Positions 1 to 5,997 of a stretch of DNA of 8,947 nucleotides are shown piece by piece. The notes under the pieces were generated by a model. The model was not told the origin of the DNA. It worked only from the letters and a program-made list of their open reading frames with translations, and searched no databases. The position numbers and the translations under genes were made by a program. Origin of the DNA: JBAYVY01 sp041674345 (GTDB lineage: Bacteria; Planctomycetota; Phycisphaerae; Phycisphaerales; Zrk34). The stretch spans positions 1 to 8,947 of the forward strand of contig JBAYVY010000138.1 of NCBI GenBank assembly GCA_041674345.1, read 5' to 3'. Each line of letters starts with the position of its first letter. Position 1 is the stretch's first letter.

Positions 1-221
1 AGGAAATCACGGGCACGCTGCGCCGAAAACCCGTTCTTCACCATCAACTGCTCGGCTCGCTCCGCCGAAACGACCGCGCTTCTCCGCAATCCTGCGGCAA
101 CCTGTGCTTCACCGGACGCATACCCCTTTACTTCATCGAAATGGGTGAAAGCGAGGATCAACTTCGACTCGTTACCGCTTGCAACAAGCGTTTGGAGTAC
201 AGAACACGGGGCCGCCTGCAT
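1..221 (-). pseudogene. Truncated GTPase-like gene fragment (partial, left edge)
   Basis: On the minus strand an open frame runs from an ATG at 221 down to the window edge: 73 complete codons without a stop, with a stop codon just upstream of that ATG at about position 245. The peptide contains LVASGNESKLILAFTHFDE. I remember very similar text (a variant of LVASGHEAKL.FTHFDQVKG) from the interior of large dynamin-like or other GTPase-type proteins, where FTHFD sits near the base-specificity region. In those proteins a P-loop domain of hundreds of residues precedes this segment. Here the DNA to the right is the response regulator, so the N-terminal part is missing and the piece looks like a 5'-truncated remnant. 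It could instead be a short gene starting at 221. The family link is from memory; codon choice fits real coding sequence. Confidence 0.45.
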
Positions 222-238
222 CGGCTGCGCCGCTCTGT

Positions 239-244
239 TAAACT
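239..244 (+). promoter_or_regulatory. -10-like hexamer before the response regulator
   Basis: TAAACT lies 7 bases before the ATG at 252, which would put transcription start at or beside the start codon. No Shine-Dalgarno sequence is present between it and the ATG and no convincing -35 box is visible. Three other genes in this window have a TANNNT hexamer at the same distance, which is the main support. Confidence 0.4.
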
Positions 245-251
245 ATGCGGC

Positions 252-1628
252 ATGTCTGAAACTCCCGCTGAAAATGTTCATGCGCAGGTGCTGATCGTCG
301 ATGATGAAATCGGGCACGCCGAGGTCATGGCCGAGGCGTTGCAACGACTGGGGCACGTTTGCACGATCGTTCACGATCTTGCCGCCGCGTCCGAGGAATT
401 GAAGCACGGCACGTTCGATGTCATCGTCACCGATCTGGTGATGGACAGCGAAACCGACGGGTTGAAGGTGCTGGAAACCGCCCGGCAGACGCAACCGAAC
501 GCCGAGACGATCATGGTCACCGCCCACGGCGACGTGCCCACGGCGAAAGCGGCGATCCGGGGCGGGGCCTACGAGTTCATCGAAAAACCGCTCGATCTCG
601 AAGTGTTCCGCAATCTCGTCAATCGGGCGGCGCAAACCGTGTTGTTGCGAAATCAGAATACCGCGCTGCGTCGGCAGGTCGATGACAAGTTCGGGCTGGA
701 AGGCATCATCGGCAGCAGCCCGGCGATCCAGCGTATTCTCACGACGATTCGCCAGGTCGCGCCGTCCGACATTCCGGTACTGGTCACCGGCGAATCGGGC
801 ACGGGCAAGGAACTGGTCGCCCATGCGATTCATAACAATTCCAAACGGACGAAGAAGCCGTTCAAGCCGGTGAACTGCGCGGGGCTGAGCGCGTCGATTC
901 TTGAATCGGAATTGTTCGGCCACATCAAGGGCGCGTTCACCGGAGCCGACAAGGACCGCCAGGGCGTGTTTGAATACGCGGACGGCGGCACGCTTTTTCT
1001 CGATGAAATCGGCGACATGCCCATCGAGATGCAGGCGAAATTGCTGCGGGCGCTGGAGTCGGGCGAGGTGGTGCGCGTCGGGTCCAATGAGCCGCGCCAT
1101 GTCGATGTGCGGCTGATCTCGGCGACCAATCACGATCTGGACAAGCTGATCGAACAGGGCAGGTTCCGGGAAGATTTGATGTTCCGCATCAAGGGCGTGC
1201 GCGTTCACATTCCGCCGCTGCGGGAAAGACGCGAAGACATCGGCCCGCTGGTCAGGCATTACGTCGAACGGTTTTCAAAGAAACTCGACAAGCCGGTGAA
1301 CCGCGTGGCGGATGATGCGATGATCGCGCTGACGCAGTACCCCTGGCCGGGCAATGTGCGGCAGCTCATCAACGTGGTGCAGAACATGGTGATCGTCTGC
1401 GAGGGCGAGGAATTGCGGTTCGCGCACATTCCGGTGGAGATTCGCAGCGATGCGGATGCGGACGCGAGCGGCGGATCGCTGGCGGGGTTGCCGCTGGATC
1501 AACTGGAAAAGCACGCGATTCGCAACACCCTGCGACTGGCCGCCGGGAACAGGGAACAGGCGGCGAAGATGCTGGGCATCGGGGAGAGGACGCTGTATCG
1601 GAAACTCAAGGAATACGGATTGAAATGA
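252..1628 (+). CDS. Sigma54-dependent response regulator, NtrC family
   Basis: Cytoplasmic two-component transcription activator of 458 residues with the complete three-domain layout. The receiver domain (about 11-128) has the acidic pair D17/D18, the phosphoacceptor D61 in VIVTDLVMD, T90 and K112. The AAA+ sigma54-interaction domain (about 150-385) has Walker A GESGTGKE at 180-187, the sigma54-contacting GAFTGA loop at 227-232, and Walker B LFLDE ending at D251-E252. The Fis-type helix-turn-helix occupies about 430-458 (NREQAAKMLGIGERTLYRKL). All key residues are present, so it should be active. An upstream ATG at 141 would add 37 residues with no receiver-domain similarity, antisense to the GTPase remnant, so I chose 252. 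No partner histidine kinase is in the window, so its signal and targets are unknown. The stop codon overlaps the first base of the following mobile element (ATGA at 1625-1628). Confidence 0.95.
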   Translation: MSETPAENVHAQVLIVDDEIGHAEVMAEALQRLGHVCTIVHDLAAASEELKHGTFDVIVTDLVMDSETDGLKVLETARQTQPNAETIMVTAHGDVPTAKAAIRGGAYEFIEKPLDLEVFRNLVNRAAQTVLLRNQNTALRRQVDDKFGLEGIIGSSPAIQRILTTIRQVAPSDIPVLVTGESGTGKELVAHAIHNNSKRTKKPFKPVNCAGLSASILESELFGHIKGAFTGADKDRQGVFEYADGGTLFLDEIGDMPIEMQAKLLRALESGEVVRVGSNEPRHVDVRLISATNHDLDKLIEQGRFREDLMFRIKGVRVHIPPLRERREDIGPLVRHYVERFSKKLDKPVNRVADDAMIALTQYPWPGNVRQLINVVQNMVIVCEGEELRFAHIPVEIRSDADADASGGSLAGLPLDQLEKHAIRNTLRLAAGNREQAAKMLGIGERTLYRKLKEYGLK

Positions 1629-1666
1629 CGAATGACGAAACTCGAATGACGAATGAAATTTCAAAT
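1625..1666 (+). repeat. Left terminal inverted repeat, (GACGAAT) type
   Basis: Built from the 7-base unit ATGACGA: two units, an interruption AACTCGA, then two more units, then AAATTTCAAAT. It is the reverse complement of 2052-2093 with one mismatch. In the forward reading frame it encodes MTNDETRMTNEISN, the first residues of the four-helix-bundle protein. Confidence 0.9.
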
Positions 1667-2038
1667 GCCAATGTTCAAACGCCGCCCCCGGAACGCGATT
1701 ACGATTTGGAGGAGCGCACGGCGAAATTCGGGGAGTGGGTCATTCGATTCACGAAAGCGATACCCGTTAATCCCGTAACCGGGTCTTTGATAAGTCAGGT
1801 TGTGCGATCCGGTACAAGTGTTGGCGCCAATTACTGCGAAGCCAATGATGTGGAGACAAAAAAGGTGTTTCGACAGAAGATAGCCACCTGTCGCAAGGAA
1901 GCGAAAGAAACGAAGCACTGGCTGCGAATGCTGGCGGTGGCTGATGAGAACACAAAAACAGAAGCACGCAAACTGTGGCAGGAAGCCAAGGAACTTAATC
2001 TGATTTTTTCAACTATTCACCGCAACAGTCGCATCTGA
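1625..2038 (+). CDS. Four-helix-bundle protein, 23S rRNA intervening-sequence (IVS) family
   Basis: A 137-residue protein of the family first seen inside intervening sequences of 23S rRNA genes and related to the Avd accessory protein of diversity-generating retroelements. The family core runs from about residue 26 (DYDLEERTAKFGE) to the end. It includes the strongly conserved SQVVRSGTSVGANYCEA around residues 57-73, and KIATCRKEAKETKHWLRML followed by ARKLWQEAKELNLIF. These are the positive and aromatic helices of the bundle; they are thought to bind nucleic acid, but the biochemical role is unknown. Length is usual for the family. The first 14 residues come from the terminal repeat and are probably not part of the fold; ATG at 1646 is an alternative start. 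The start overlaps the upstream stop by 4 bases (ATGA), allowing translational coupling. It is not inside an rRNA gene here. Confidence 0.9.
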   Translation: MTNDETRMTNEISNANVQTPPPERDYDLEERTAKFGEWVIRFTKAIPVNPVTGSLISQVVRSGTSVGANYCEANDVETKKVFRQKIATCRKEAKETKHWLRMLAVADENTKTEARKLWQEAKELNLIFSTIHRNSRI

Positions 2039-2051
2039 TTTGGAATTTGAT

Positions 2052-2093
2052 ATTTGAGATTTCATTCGTCATTCGAGTTTCGTCATTCGTCAT
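2052..2093 (-). repeat. Right terminal inverted repeat, (GACGAAT) type
   Basis: Reverse complement of 1625-1666 with a single mismatch (C for T in the AAATTTCAAAT part). It directly follows the end of the four-helix-bundle gene and ends 3 bases before the ispF ribosome binding site. A stretch TGGAATTTGA just before it (2041-2050) is also kept in the second copy at 5928-5937. Confidence 0.9.
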
Positions 2094-2095
2094 TC

Positions 2096-2100
2096 AAGGG
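2096..2100 (+). promoter_or_regulatory. Ribosome binding site that sets the ispF start
   Basis: AAGGG ends 6 bases before the ATG at 2107. This favours that start over the in-frame upstream ATG at 2047, whose 20 extra residues would be translated from the terminal repeat. Confidence 0.6.
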
Positions 2101-2106
2101 CAATAC

Positions 2107-2619
2107 ATGCAACTGCCTTATCGCATCGGCCACGGCTTTGACTTACATCGTCTCGAACCGGACCTTCCATTGGTCATCAGCGGCGTGAGGATTCCGCACT
2201 CGCGCGGCTGTGCGGGGCACAGCGACGGCGATGTGGTGTATCACGCGGTGGTCGATGCGATCACCGGCGCGCTGTGCGAGCCGGACATCGGGCAGTTGTT
2301 CCCCGATAACGACCCGAAATGGAAAGGCGCGGACTCGAAGGTGTTCGTCGCGGAAGCCGACCGGCTGATGAGGCAGCACGGTTATGAAATCGGCAACCTC
2401 GATGTCACCGTGATCTGTCAGACGCCCAAGCTCAGCCCGCACAAATTGCAGATGCGGAAAAACCTGGCGTTTTTGCTGGGTTGCGACATTTCGCAGGTGA
2501 ACCTCAAGGGCAAGACCCACGAACACGTCGATGCGCTGGGCGAGAATCGCGCGATCGCGTGTCATGTGGTGGTGCTGCTGGTACGATCGGGAACTGAACT
2601 TTTGCAAAGTTCGGTTTAA
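2107..2619 (+). CDS. ispF: 2-C-methyl-D-erythritol 2,4-cyclodiphosphate synthase
   Basis: IspF closes the cyclodiphosphate ring in the MEP (non-mevalonate) route to isoprenoids, converting CDP-methylerythritol 2-phosphate to MEcPP and releasing CMP. Visible motifs: N-terminal YRIGHGFDLHRL with the metal-binding Asp and His; GCAGHSDGDVVYHAVVDAI with the third metal His; DIGQLFPDNDPKWKGADS; and the C-terminal KGKTHEHVDALGENRAIACH nucleotide-binding part. The enzyme acts as a cytoplasmic trimer. At 170 residues it is about 10 longer than usual. The excess is at the C-terminus after VVVLLV, where the last codons and the TAA stop are made of the repeat unit starting at 2596. The start at 2107 is supported by AAGGG and by the family N-terminus. 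No ispD is beside it, although the two are often neighbours. Confidence 0.94.
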   Translation: MQLPYRIGHGFDLHRLEPDLPLVISGVRIPHSRGCAGHSDGDVVYHAVVDAITGALCEPDIGQLFPDNDPKWKGADSKVFVAEADRLMRQHGYEIGNLDVTVICQTPKLSPHKLQMRKNLAFLLGCDISQVNLKGKTHEHVDALGENRAIACHVVVLLVRSGTELLQSSV

Positions 2620-2737
2620 CCACAAGAGGACACAGAGTCCACCGAGTGAAAGACAAGGGAAAATACAGCCACAAATCTTCTCCGTGTCCTCTGTGATCTC
2701 TGTGTTGAAATATCTTTTTTACTTTCGCGAAAGTTCC
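2596..2737. repeat. Inverted repeat (ACCACAGAG type) with outer palindromes
   Basis: Imperfect inverted arms at about 2616-2646 and 2680-2709, of the type AACCACA..GGACACAGAG...CCGTGTCCTCTGTG. Outside them, at both ends, sit related short palindromes: GAACTTTTGCAAAGTTC at 2596-2612 and ACTTTCGCGAAAGT (a perfect 14-base palindrome) at 2721-2734. The left side overlaps the last codons and stop of ispF; the right side lies in the leader of holA. It fills the 156-base gap between these genes. It could fold as a long RNA hairpin after ispF, but there is no T-tract of a classic terminator. Confidence 0.75.
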
Positions 2738-2775
2738 GTTGGAAACATAAGTTTCGGGTTTCGAGATCAACCGAT

Positions 2776-3801
2776 ATGGCCGCCAAAAAAACAACATCGA
2801 AAACTTCCGGGGGCGGGGGTCCGGTGACGTTCGCGGGCACGGAGCGCATTGTCGTTTTGCACGGCCCCGAACCGTACAAACGCGCCGACTATTTGCAGCG
2901 GCTGGCCAAAGCCACCGCCGAGGCGACGGGCCATGAGGTTGATGTGCTGACGTTCGACGGAGCCGCCGTCGATCTGGCGATGGTGCTGGACGAACTGCGC
3001 AGCGTGGGGCTGATGGCGCAGCACAAAATCATCGTGGTCGAGTCGGCGGACGAGTTCGTCAAAAAATACCGCGACAACCTTGTGCGATATGCCGCGAACC
3101 CCGAACCGACCGCCACGCTGGTCTTTCGCGGCGAGACCTGGAACAAGGGCAATCTCGACAAGCTGATCGAGAAAGTCGGTCGCATCGTGCCGTGCGAGCC
3201 GGTGTCGAAGCAGCAGGCGATCACATGGATCAATATCACGGCGAAGACCAAGCACGGCCGGCCCATCAGCCCCGCCGCCGCGGCGCTGCTCGTCGATCGG
3301 CTCGGCACCGACCTGATCCGCCTCGACAGCGAACTGGGCAAGTTGGCGGCTTCGGGCGACTCGGCCCGTCCTATCGACGTGGCGGAGGTCGAACAACTGG
3401 TCGGGCGATCCAGCAGTGAAAGCGCCTGGCTGTTGCAGGAAGCGATTCTCACCGGCAACCCCGCGATCGCGCTGGACAAAGTGCGGGAACTGGTCGAACT
3501 GGCCGGGCATCACGAACAGGTGCTGATGATCGCCGCATCGGACATGATGCGTAAGATCGCCCATGCGGCCCAATTGCTGGCGGCGAGACAGAATGAGTTC
3601 GCCATTTGCAAGCAACTGAAAATCTGGCCGCAGGATCGCCAGCGACCGCTCATCAACGCCGCACGCCGGCTGGGCACCCGCCGCAGCGCCGCGCTGCTGG
3701 CGCAACTCACCGACCTGGACGCCCGCGGCAAGACCGGCTTCGGCGACCCCCGGAACAATATCGAACGGTTTTGCGTTCAATTCGCACAGGCATTGCGATA
3801 G
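2776..3801 (+). CDS. holA: DNA polymerase III delta subunit (clamp loader)
   Basis: A 341-residue protein with the layout of the delta subunit, which opens the beta sliding clamp and is part of the clamp-loader complex. After a low-complexity basic and glycine tail (residues 1-16, MAAKKTTSKTSGGGG), the N-terminal AAA-like domain starts with ERIVVLHGPEPYKRADYLQRL and runs through LDELRSVGLMAQHKIIVVESADEFV and TATLVFRGETWNKGNLDKLIEK. The middle helices include KTKHGRPISPAAAALLVDRLGTDLIRLDSELGKLA, typical of delta. A C-terminal collar-like helical domain follows (from SSSESAWLLQEAI). As in other delta proteins there is no Walker A motif. Sequence conservation of this family is low, so the call rests on the overall pattern. 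No Shine-Dalgarno sequence is seen before the start. Confidence 0.85.
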   Translation: MAAKKTTSKTSGGGGPVTFAGTERIVVLHGPEPYKRADYLQRLAKATAEATGHEVDVLTFDGAAVDLAMVLDELRSVGLMAQHKIIVVESADEFVKKYRDNLVRYAANPEPTATLVFRGETWNKGNLDKLIEKVGRIVPCEPVSKQQAITWINITAKTKHGRPISPAAAALLVDRLGTDLIRLDSELGKLAASGDSARPIDVAEVEQLVGRSSSESAWLLQEAILTGNPAIALDKVRELVELAGHHEQVLMIAASDMMRKIAHAAQLLAARQNEFAICKQLKIWPQDRQRPLINAARRLGTRRSAALLAQLTDLDARGKTGFGDPRNNIERFCVQFAQALR

Positions 3802-3804
3802 AAT
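3799..3804 (+). promoter_or_regulatory. -10-like hexamer before the lipoprotein
   Basis: TAGAAT lies 9 bases before the ATG at 3814 and overlaps the holA stop codon region. A weak -35-like TTCAAT is 17 bases upstream at 3776-3781. If used, the mRNA would be nearly leaderless and start translation at the repeat-encoded ATG. Confidence 0.4.
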
Positions 3805-3813
3805 CGGGGCGAT

Positions 3814-3942
3814 ATGAATGACGAAAGAATGATCGGAGCCGACAGCCAACGGCCAACAGCCAACCGCCAGCAGATCACCCTGACGCCTGTTGGCTGCCGG
3901 CTCATGGCTGTTGGCTCAGGTCATTCTTTCGTCATTCGTCAT
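3814..3942. repeat. Nested composite inverted repeat inside the 5' end of the lipoprotein gene
   Basis: Outer arms are of the (GACGAAT) type: 3817-3832 pairs perfectly over 16 bases with 3921-3936, and the right arm continues to 3942. Inside them is a second inverted pair of a different family made of GCCAACAGCCAAC units, about 3836-3866 against 3887-3917, matching at roughly three quarters of positions. The whole unit is open in the reading frame of the downstream lipoprotein. Confidence 0.8.
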
Positions 3943-5091
3943 TTATCCGCGTTCGTTGCGATTGCGATGGTTTGCCTGGCGGCCTGTCTGTCCGGTTGCG
4001 ATGACGCGAACAAAACCACTTCCCCCGCCCCCGGAAGTGCCGGAAATGCCGCAAGTTCCACTGATGCCGGGTCCGCCGCAACCGCTTCGCAAAAAGCGAA
4101 AACGCCGGAGGACATCGCCCGCCAGTCCGAGCAATTCGCGCAGCGACTGGATCAGCAGCAACGCGCGTCGTCGCCTTATCCGCCGAACGCCGACGCGACA
4201 CCGCCCGTGACGCCGGCGCGGGTGCAATGGCTCAAACCGCAATCGGCCCCTGTGGATGCGCCGCCTCCGCCATCCGCCGCCGTTGCGACGGATGGCGCCG
4301 CCGCTACACCGGCATATGCCGCATCGGACTTGCCTTCCCGCGCGGAATTGATTCAACGACTGGCCGATGATCTGAAGCCGCGCACCGCCGCTCAAAGCGC
4401 GGCGATTCGTCCGTGGCTGCAACGCGCGTCGCTGGCGGTGATTGATCCGGGGCTGGAATTGTCCAACGATGATCTCAAATCGCTGAGCGACGAAGATCGC
4501 CGGCTCGTGCTCGCATGGCAACGCACTTTTTCACAACTCGGCCGAACCCTGTCCGATGATCCGATCCCCGGAAGCCCAGGAAGCCCCGCAAATCCCCGGA
4601 AAAATCGCCAAACGCTCATCGACCTGGCCGATGAACTGGCCTCGCAGATCGCCGCGCAGCAACCGCTGGGCATCCGCTTAATTCAGCTCTGCACGCGTGT
4701 CAACGGGTATGGCGCTTACGATGCGATGGACAAGCCGGTCTTCCTGGCCGGGATGGAGCATCCGGTCATCGTTTATGCCGAGCTGGATCACTTTCGCACC
4801 AAGCTCGATGAGCGAAAGCGTCACACCGTGCAACTGTCGCAGGAGATGGTGCTTTACAATGAATCGGACGGGCTGCCGGTCTGGCGGCAGCGGCCGGTCG
4901 CCATCAACGATGTGTCGCTCAATCAGCGCCGCGATTTTTTCACCGTGCAGGTCATTCATCTGTCAGACCGGCTGACGGTGGGCAAATACATCCTCAAACT
5001 CCGCGTGACCGATGAAGTGGGCGCGTCGGTGGCCGAATCGTCGATCCCCCTGCAAGTCGTCGCGGATGCGAAACTGACGAATGAAAAATAG
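3814..5091 (+). CDS. Large lipoprotein with a conserved C-terminal domain, function unknown
   Basis: Reads as a 425-residue lipoprotein. A hydrophobic stretch LSAFVAIAMVCLAACLSGC (residues 44-62) ends in the lipobox LSGC, so Cys62 would be lipidated after signal peptidase II cleavage. Residues 63-190 are an Ala/Pro/Ser/Asp-rich linker; about 190-270 looks helical. The C-terminal part from about 285 (IRLIQLCTRVNGYGAYDAM ... MEHPVIVYAELDHF ... LPVWRQRPVAIND ... RRDFFTVQVIHLSDRLTVGKYILKLRVTD) looks beta-rich and resembles proteins I recall from planctomycetes; I can give it no function. The first 43 residues come from the nested repeat. A start at 3904 (Met31) would give a 31-residue signal peptide with the repeat-derived HSFVIRH as its charged start and is at least as likely. 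Met52 (3967) is too close to the Cys. The stop is immediately followed by another inverted repeat. Confidence 0.75.
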   Translation: MNDERMIGADSQRPTANRQQITLTPVGCRLMAVGSGHSFVIRHLSAFVAIAMVCLAACLSGCDDANKTTSPAPGSAGNAASSTDAGSAATASQKAKTPEDIARQSEQFAQRLDQQQRASSPYPPNADATPPVTPARVQWLKPQSAPVDAPPPPSAAVATDGAAATPAYAASDLPSRAELIQRLADDLKPRTAAQSAAIRPWLQRASLAVIDPGLELSNDDLKSLSDEDRRLVLAWQRTFSQLGRTLSDDPIPGSPGSPANPRKNRQTLIDLADELASQIAAQQPLGIRLIQLCTRVNGYGAYDAMDKPVFLAGMEHPVIVYAELDHFRTKLDERKRHTVQLSQEMVLYNESDGLPVWRQRPVAINDVSLNQRRDFFTVQVIHLSDRLTVGKYILKLRVTDEVGASVAESSIPLQVVADAKLTNEK

Positions 5092-5172
5092 TGGGCCACG
5101 AAGGCGCGAAGACGCGAAGAAATACAACTATAAAACCGAATTTTCTTCGTGTCTTCGCGCCTTCGTGGCCCA
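5092..5172. repeat. Long inverted repeat right after the lipoprotein stop codon
   Basis: Arms 5092-5122 and 5142-5172 are 31 bases each and match at 30 positions; the one mismatch would be a G-U pair in RNA. The loop is 19 bases and AT-rich. The arms contain an 8-base period (GCGAAGAC). It begins on the base after the TAG stop, so the mRNA would end its coding part in a very stable hairpin. There is no run of T after it, so it is not a classic intrinsic terminator, but it could protect or attenuate the transcript. Confidence 0.9.
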
Positions 5173-5211
5173 TAACTTTCCCAGCCCCTAGCCCCTGCTC
5201 CCTTCCCCCGT

Positions 5212-5217
5212 TACGAT
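5212..5217 (+). promoter_or_regulatory. -10-like hexamer before pyrR
   Basis: TACGAT lies 7 bases before the ATG at 5225, with a pyrimidine-rich stretch before it (5184-5210) and no Shine-Dalgarno sequence. It has the same spacing as the hexamer before the response regulator. The match to a -10 box is weak on its own. Confidence 0.3.
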
Positions 5218-5224
5218 ATCGCCC

Positions 5225-5752
5225 ATGCAGCAACTCGCCGACGCCAAAAAAGTCGCATCGCTGATCGACGAACTGGCCGCGAAGGTCGCCGCCGCCATGA
5301 CCGATCATCGTCCCTGGGCCATCGTCGGCATCCGTCGCCGCGGCGACGCCCTGGCGCAGCGCCTGGCCGGGCGGCTCAAGCCCGATTTCACCGGCGCGAT
5401 CGACATCACGCTTTACCGCGATGATCTTTCCGAAGTCGGTCCCCAACCCCAGGTCCGCACCACCGACATCAATTTCGATCTGGACAACTGCAACATCCTG
5501 CTCGTCGATGACGTGCTGATGAGCGGGCGCAGCGTGCGGGCGGCGTTGCAATCCCTGCTCGATTTCGGCCGGCCTCGCCGCGTGAAACTGGCGGTGCTGG
5601 TCGATCGGGGCGGGCGCGAGTTGCCGATCTGCCCCGATTTCGTCGGCCTGTCCATCAACACCGATGAAACCGAACACGTCCGCGTCCGCCTTGAGCCGAC
5701 CGATCCGTCCGATCAGATACTCCTGATGCCCAAACCCCCGAACACGAGATGA
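5225..5752 (+). CDS. pyrR: PyrR, pyrimidine operon regulator of the PRTase fold
   Basis: A 175-residue type I phosphoribosyltransferase-fold protein. PyrR binds pyr mRNA in response to UMP and often also has weak uracil phosphoribosyltransferase activity. Diagnostic pieces in order: AIVGIRRRGDALAQRLA (32-48), GAIDITLYRDDLSEVG (57-72), TDINFDL (80-86), the PRPP-binding loop ILLVDDVLMSGRSVRAAL (91-108; D95 and D96 acidic pair), and GRPRRVKLAVLVDRGGRELPI. This order and the DITLYRDDL and LVDRGGRELPI blocks separate PyrR from plain PRTases. The loop has M-S where many PyrR proteins have Y/F-T. pyrB follows, as expected, but a repeat element of about 206 bases lies between them. A possible PyrR binding site just before pyrB (5998-6009) would be its target. 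Confidence 0.93.
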   Translation: MQQLADAKKVASLIDELAAKVAAAMTDHRPWAIVGIRRRGDALAQRLAGRLKPDFTGAIDITLYRDDLSEVGPQPQVRTTDINFDLDNCNILLVDDVLMSGRSVRAALQSLLDFGRPRRVKLAVLVDRGGRELPICPDFVGLSINTDETEHVRVRLEPTDPSDQILLMPKPPNTR

Positions 5753-5759
5753 ACTCGTA

Positions 5760-5912
5760 ATGACGAATGACGAAATTCAAATGACGAATGAAATTTCAAA
5801 TTCCAATGATTCAACATCGGGCAATCATCGCGATTATGACTTGGAGGAGCGGACGGCGAAGTTCGGGGAATCGGTGATCCGGTTTGCGAAAACAATACCA
5901 TCAATCCTGTAG
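5760..5912 (+). pseudogene. Broken four-helix-bundle gene (N-terminal remnant)
   Basis: Fifty codons and a TAG. Codon for codon it aligns with the start of the intact gene at 1625: 35 of the first 47 residues are identical, including DYDLEERTAKFGE, followed by VIRF and IP. After IP a one-base deletion shifts the frame, and the reading ends at the junction with the right part of the element. All of the conserved SGTSVGANYCEA and LWQEAKELNLIF segments are missing, so no functional bundle can form. The differences from the intact copy show it is not a recent tandem duplicate. Confidence 0.8.
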
Positions 5913-5965
5913 AGTCGTATCTGATTTGGAATTTGATTATTGAAATTTCATTCGTCATTCGTCAT
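5760..5965 (+). mobile_element. Internally deleted copy of the four-helix-bundle element
   Basis: This 206-base unit has the same two ends as the 469-base element at 1625-2093, in the same orientation. The left part (5760 to about 5911) aligns with 1625-1777 and the right part (about 5912-5965) with the last ~67 bases from 2027, with the equivalent of roughly 1778-2026 missing. The left arm (5760-5806) and right arm (5926-5965) are inverted, but the right arm lacks one 14-base block that the left arm keeps. It lies 7 bases after the pyrR stop and separates pyrR from pyrB. Confidence 0.65.
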
Positions 5966-5997
5966 TCTCTCGCGTCACAATTTGCTCTGATCGACCG

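Larger units (their letters stand above)
1625..2093 (+). mobile_element. Putative mobile element with terminal inverted repeats carrying a four-helix-bundle gene
   Basis: A 469-base unit bounded by 42-base inverted arms (1625-1666 and 2052-2093) that match at 41 of 42 positions. The only gene inside is the four-helix-bundle gene, whose start codon lies in the left arm. A second, internally deleted copy is present at 5760-5965, in the same orientation and with the same ends. Repeated ends with a conserved interior and a shorter derivative elsewhere are what transposition in trans would leave. There is no transposase and I see no clear target-site duplication. It is inserted exactly at the end of the response regulator, whose stop codon overlaps the first base of the arm. 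Calling it mobile is an inference; the repeat structure itself is seen directly. Confidence 0.6.

Noticed and set aside
141..251. Longer start for the response regulator at 141
   Set aside because: The 37 added residues show no receiver-domain sequence and are antisense to the GTPase-like remnant.
1275..1664. Minus-strand open frame opposite the response regulator (129 codons), and similar long minus-strand frames opposite ispF, holA, pyrB, gmk and nnrE
   Set aside because: These are shadows in GC-rich coding DNA; the products have no recognisable motifs and the sense-strand genes are certain. The one at 1275-1664 also begins inside the terminal repeat.
2047..2106. N-terminal extension of ispF starting with an ATG at 2047
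   Set aside because: The extra 20 residues are a translation of the right terminal repeat; AAGGG and the family N-terminus support the ATG at 2107.
4270..4302. Small inverted repeat CCATCCGCCGC / CGACGGATGG within the lipoprotein gene
   Set aside because: Lies in Ala/Pro-rich low-complexity coding sequence and is explained by codon composition.
5092..5172. Intrinsic transcription terminator
   Set aside because: The hairpin is strong, but the following bases (CATAACTTTCCC) lack a T-tract and the same architecture occurs at gene starts, so I call it a repeat with only a possible transcript-end role.
1625..5965. Repeated GACGAAT units as a possible CRISPR array
   Set aside because: Units are directly adjacent or in inverted pairs, with no regular spacers of about 30 bases.
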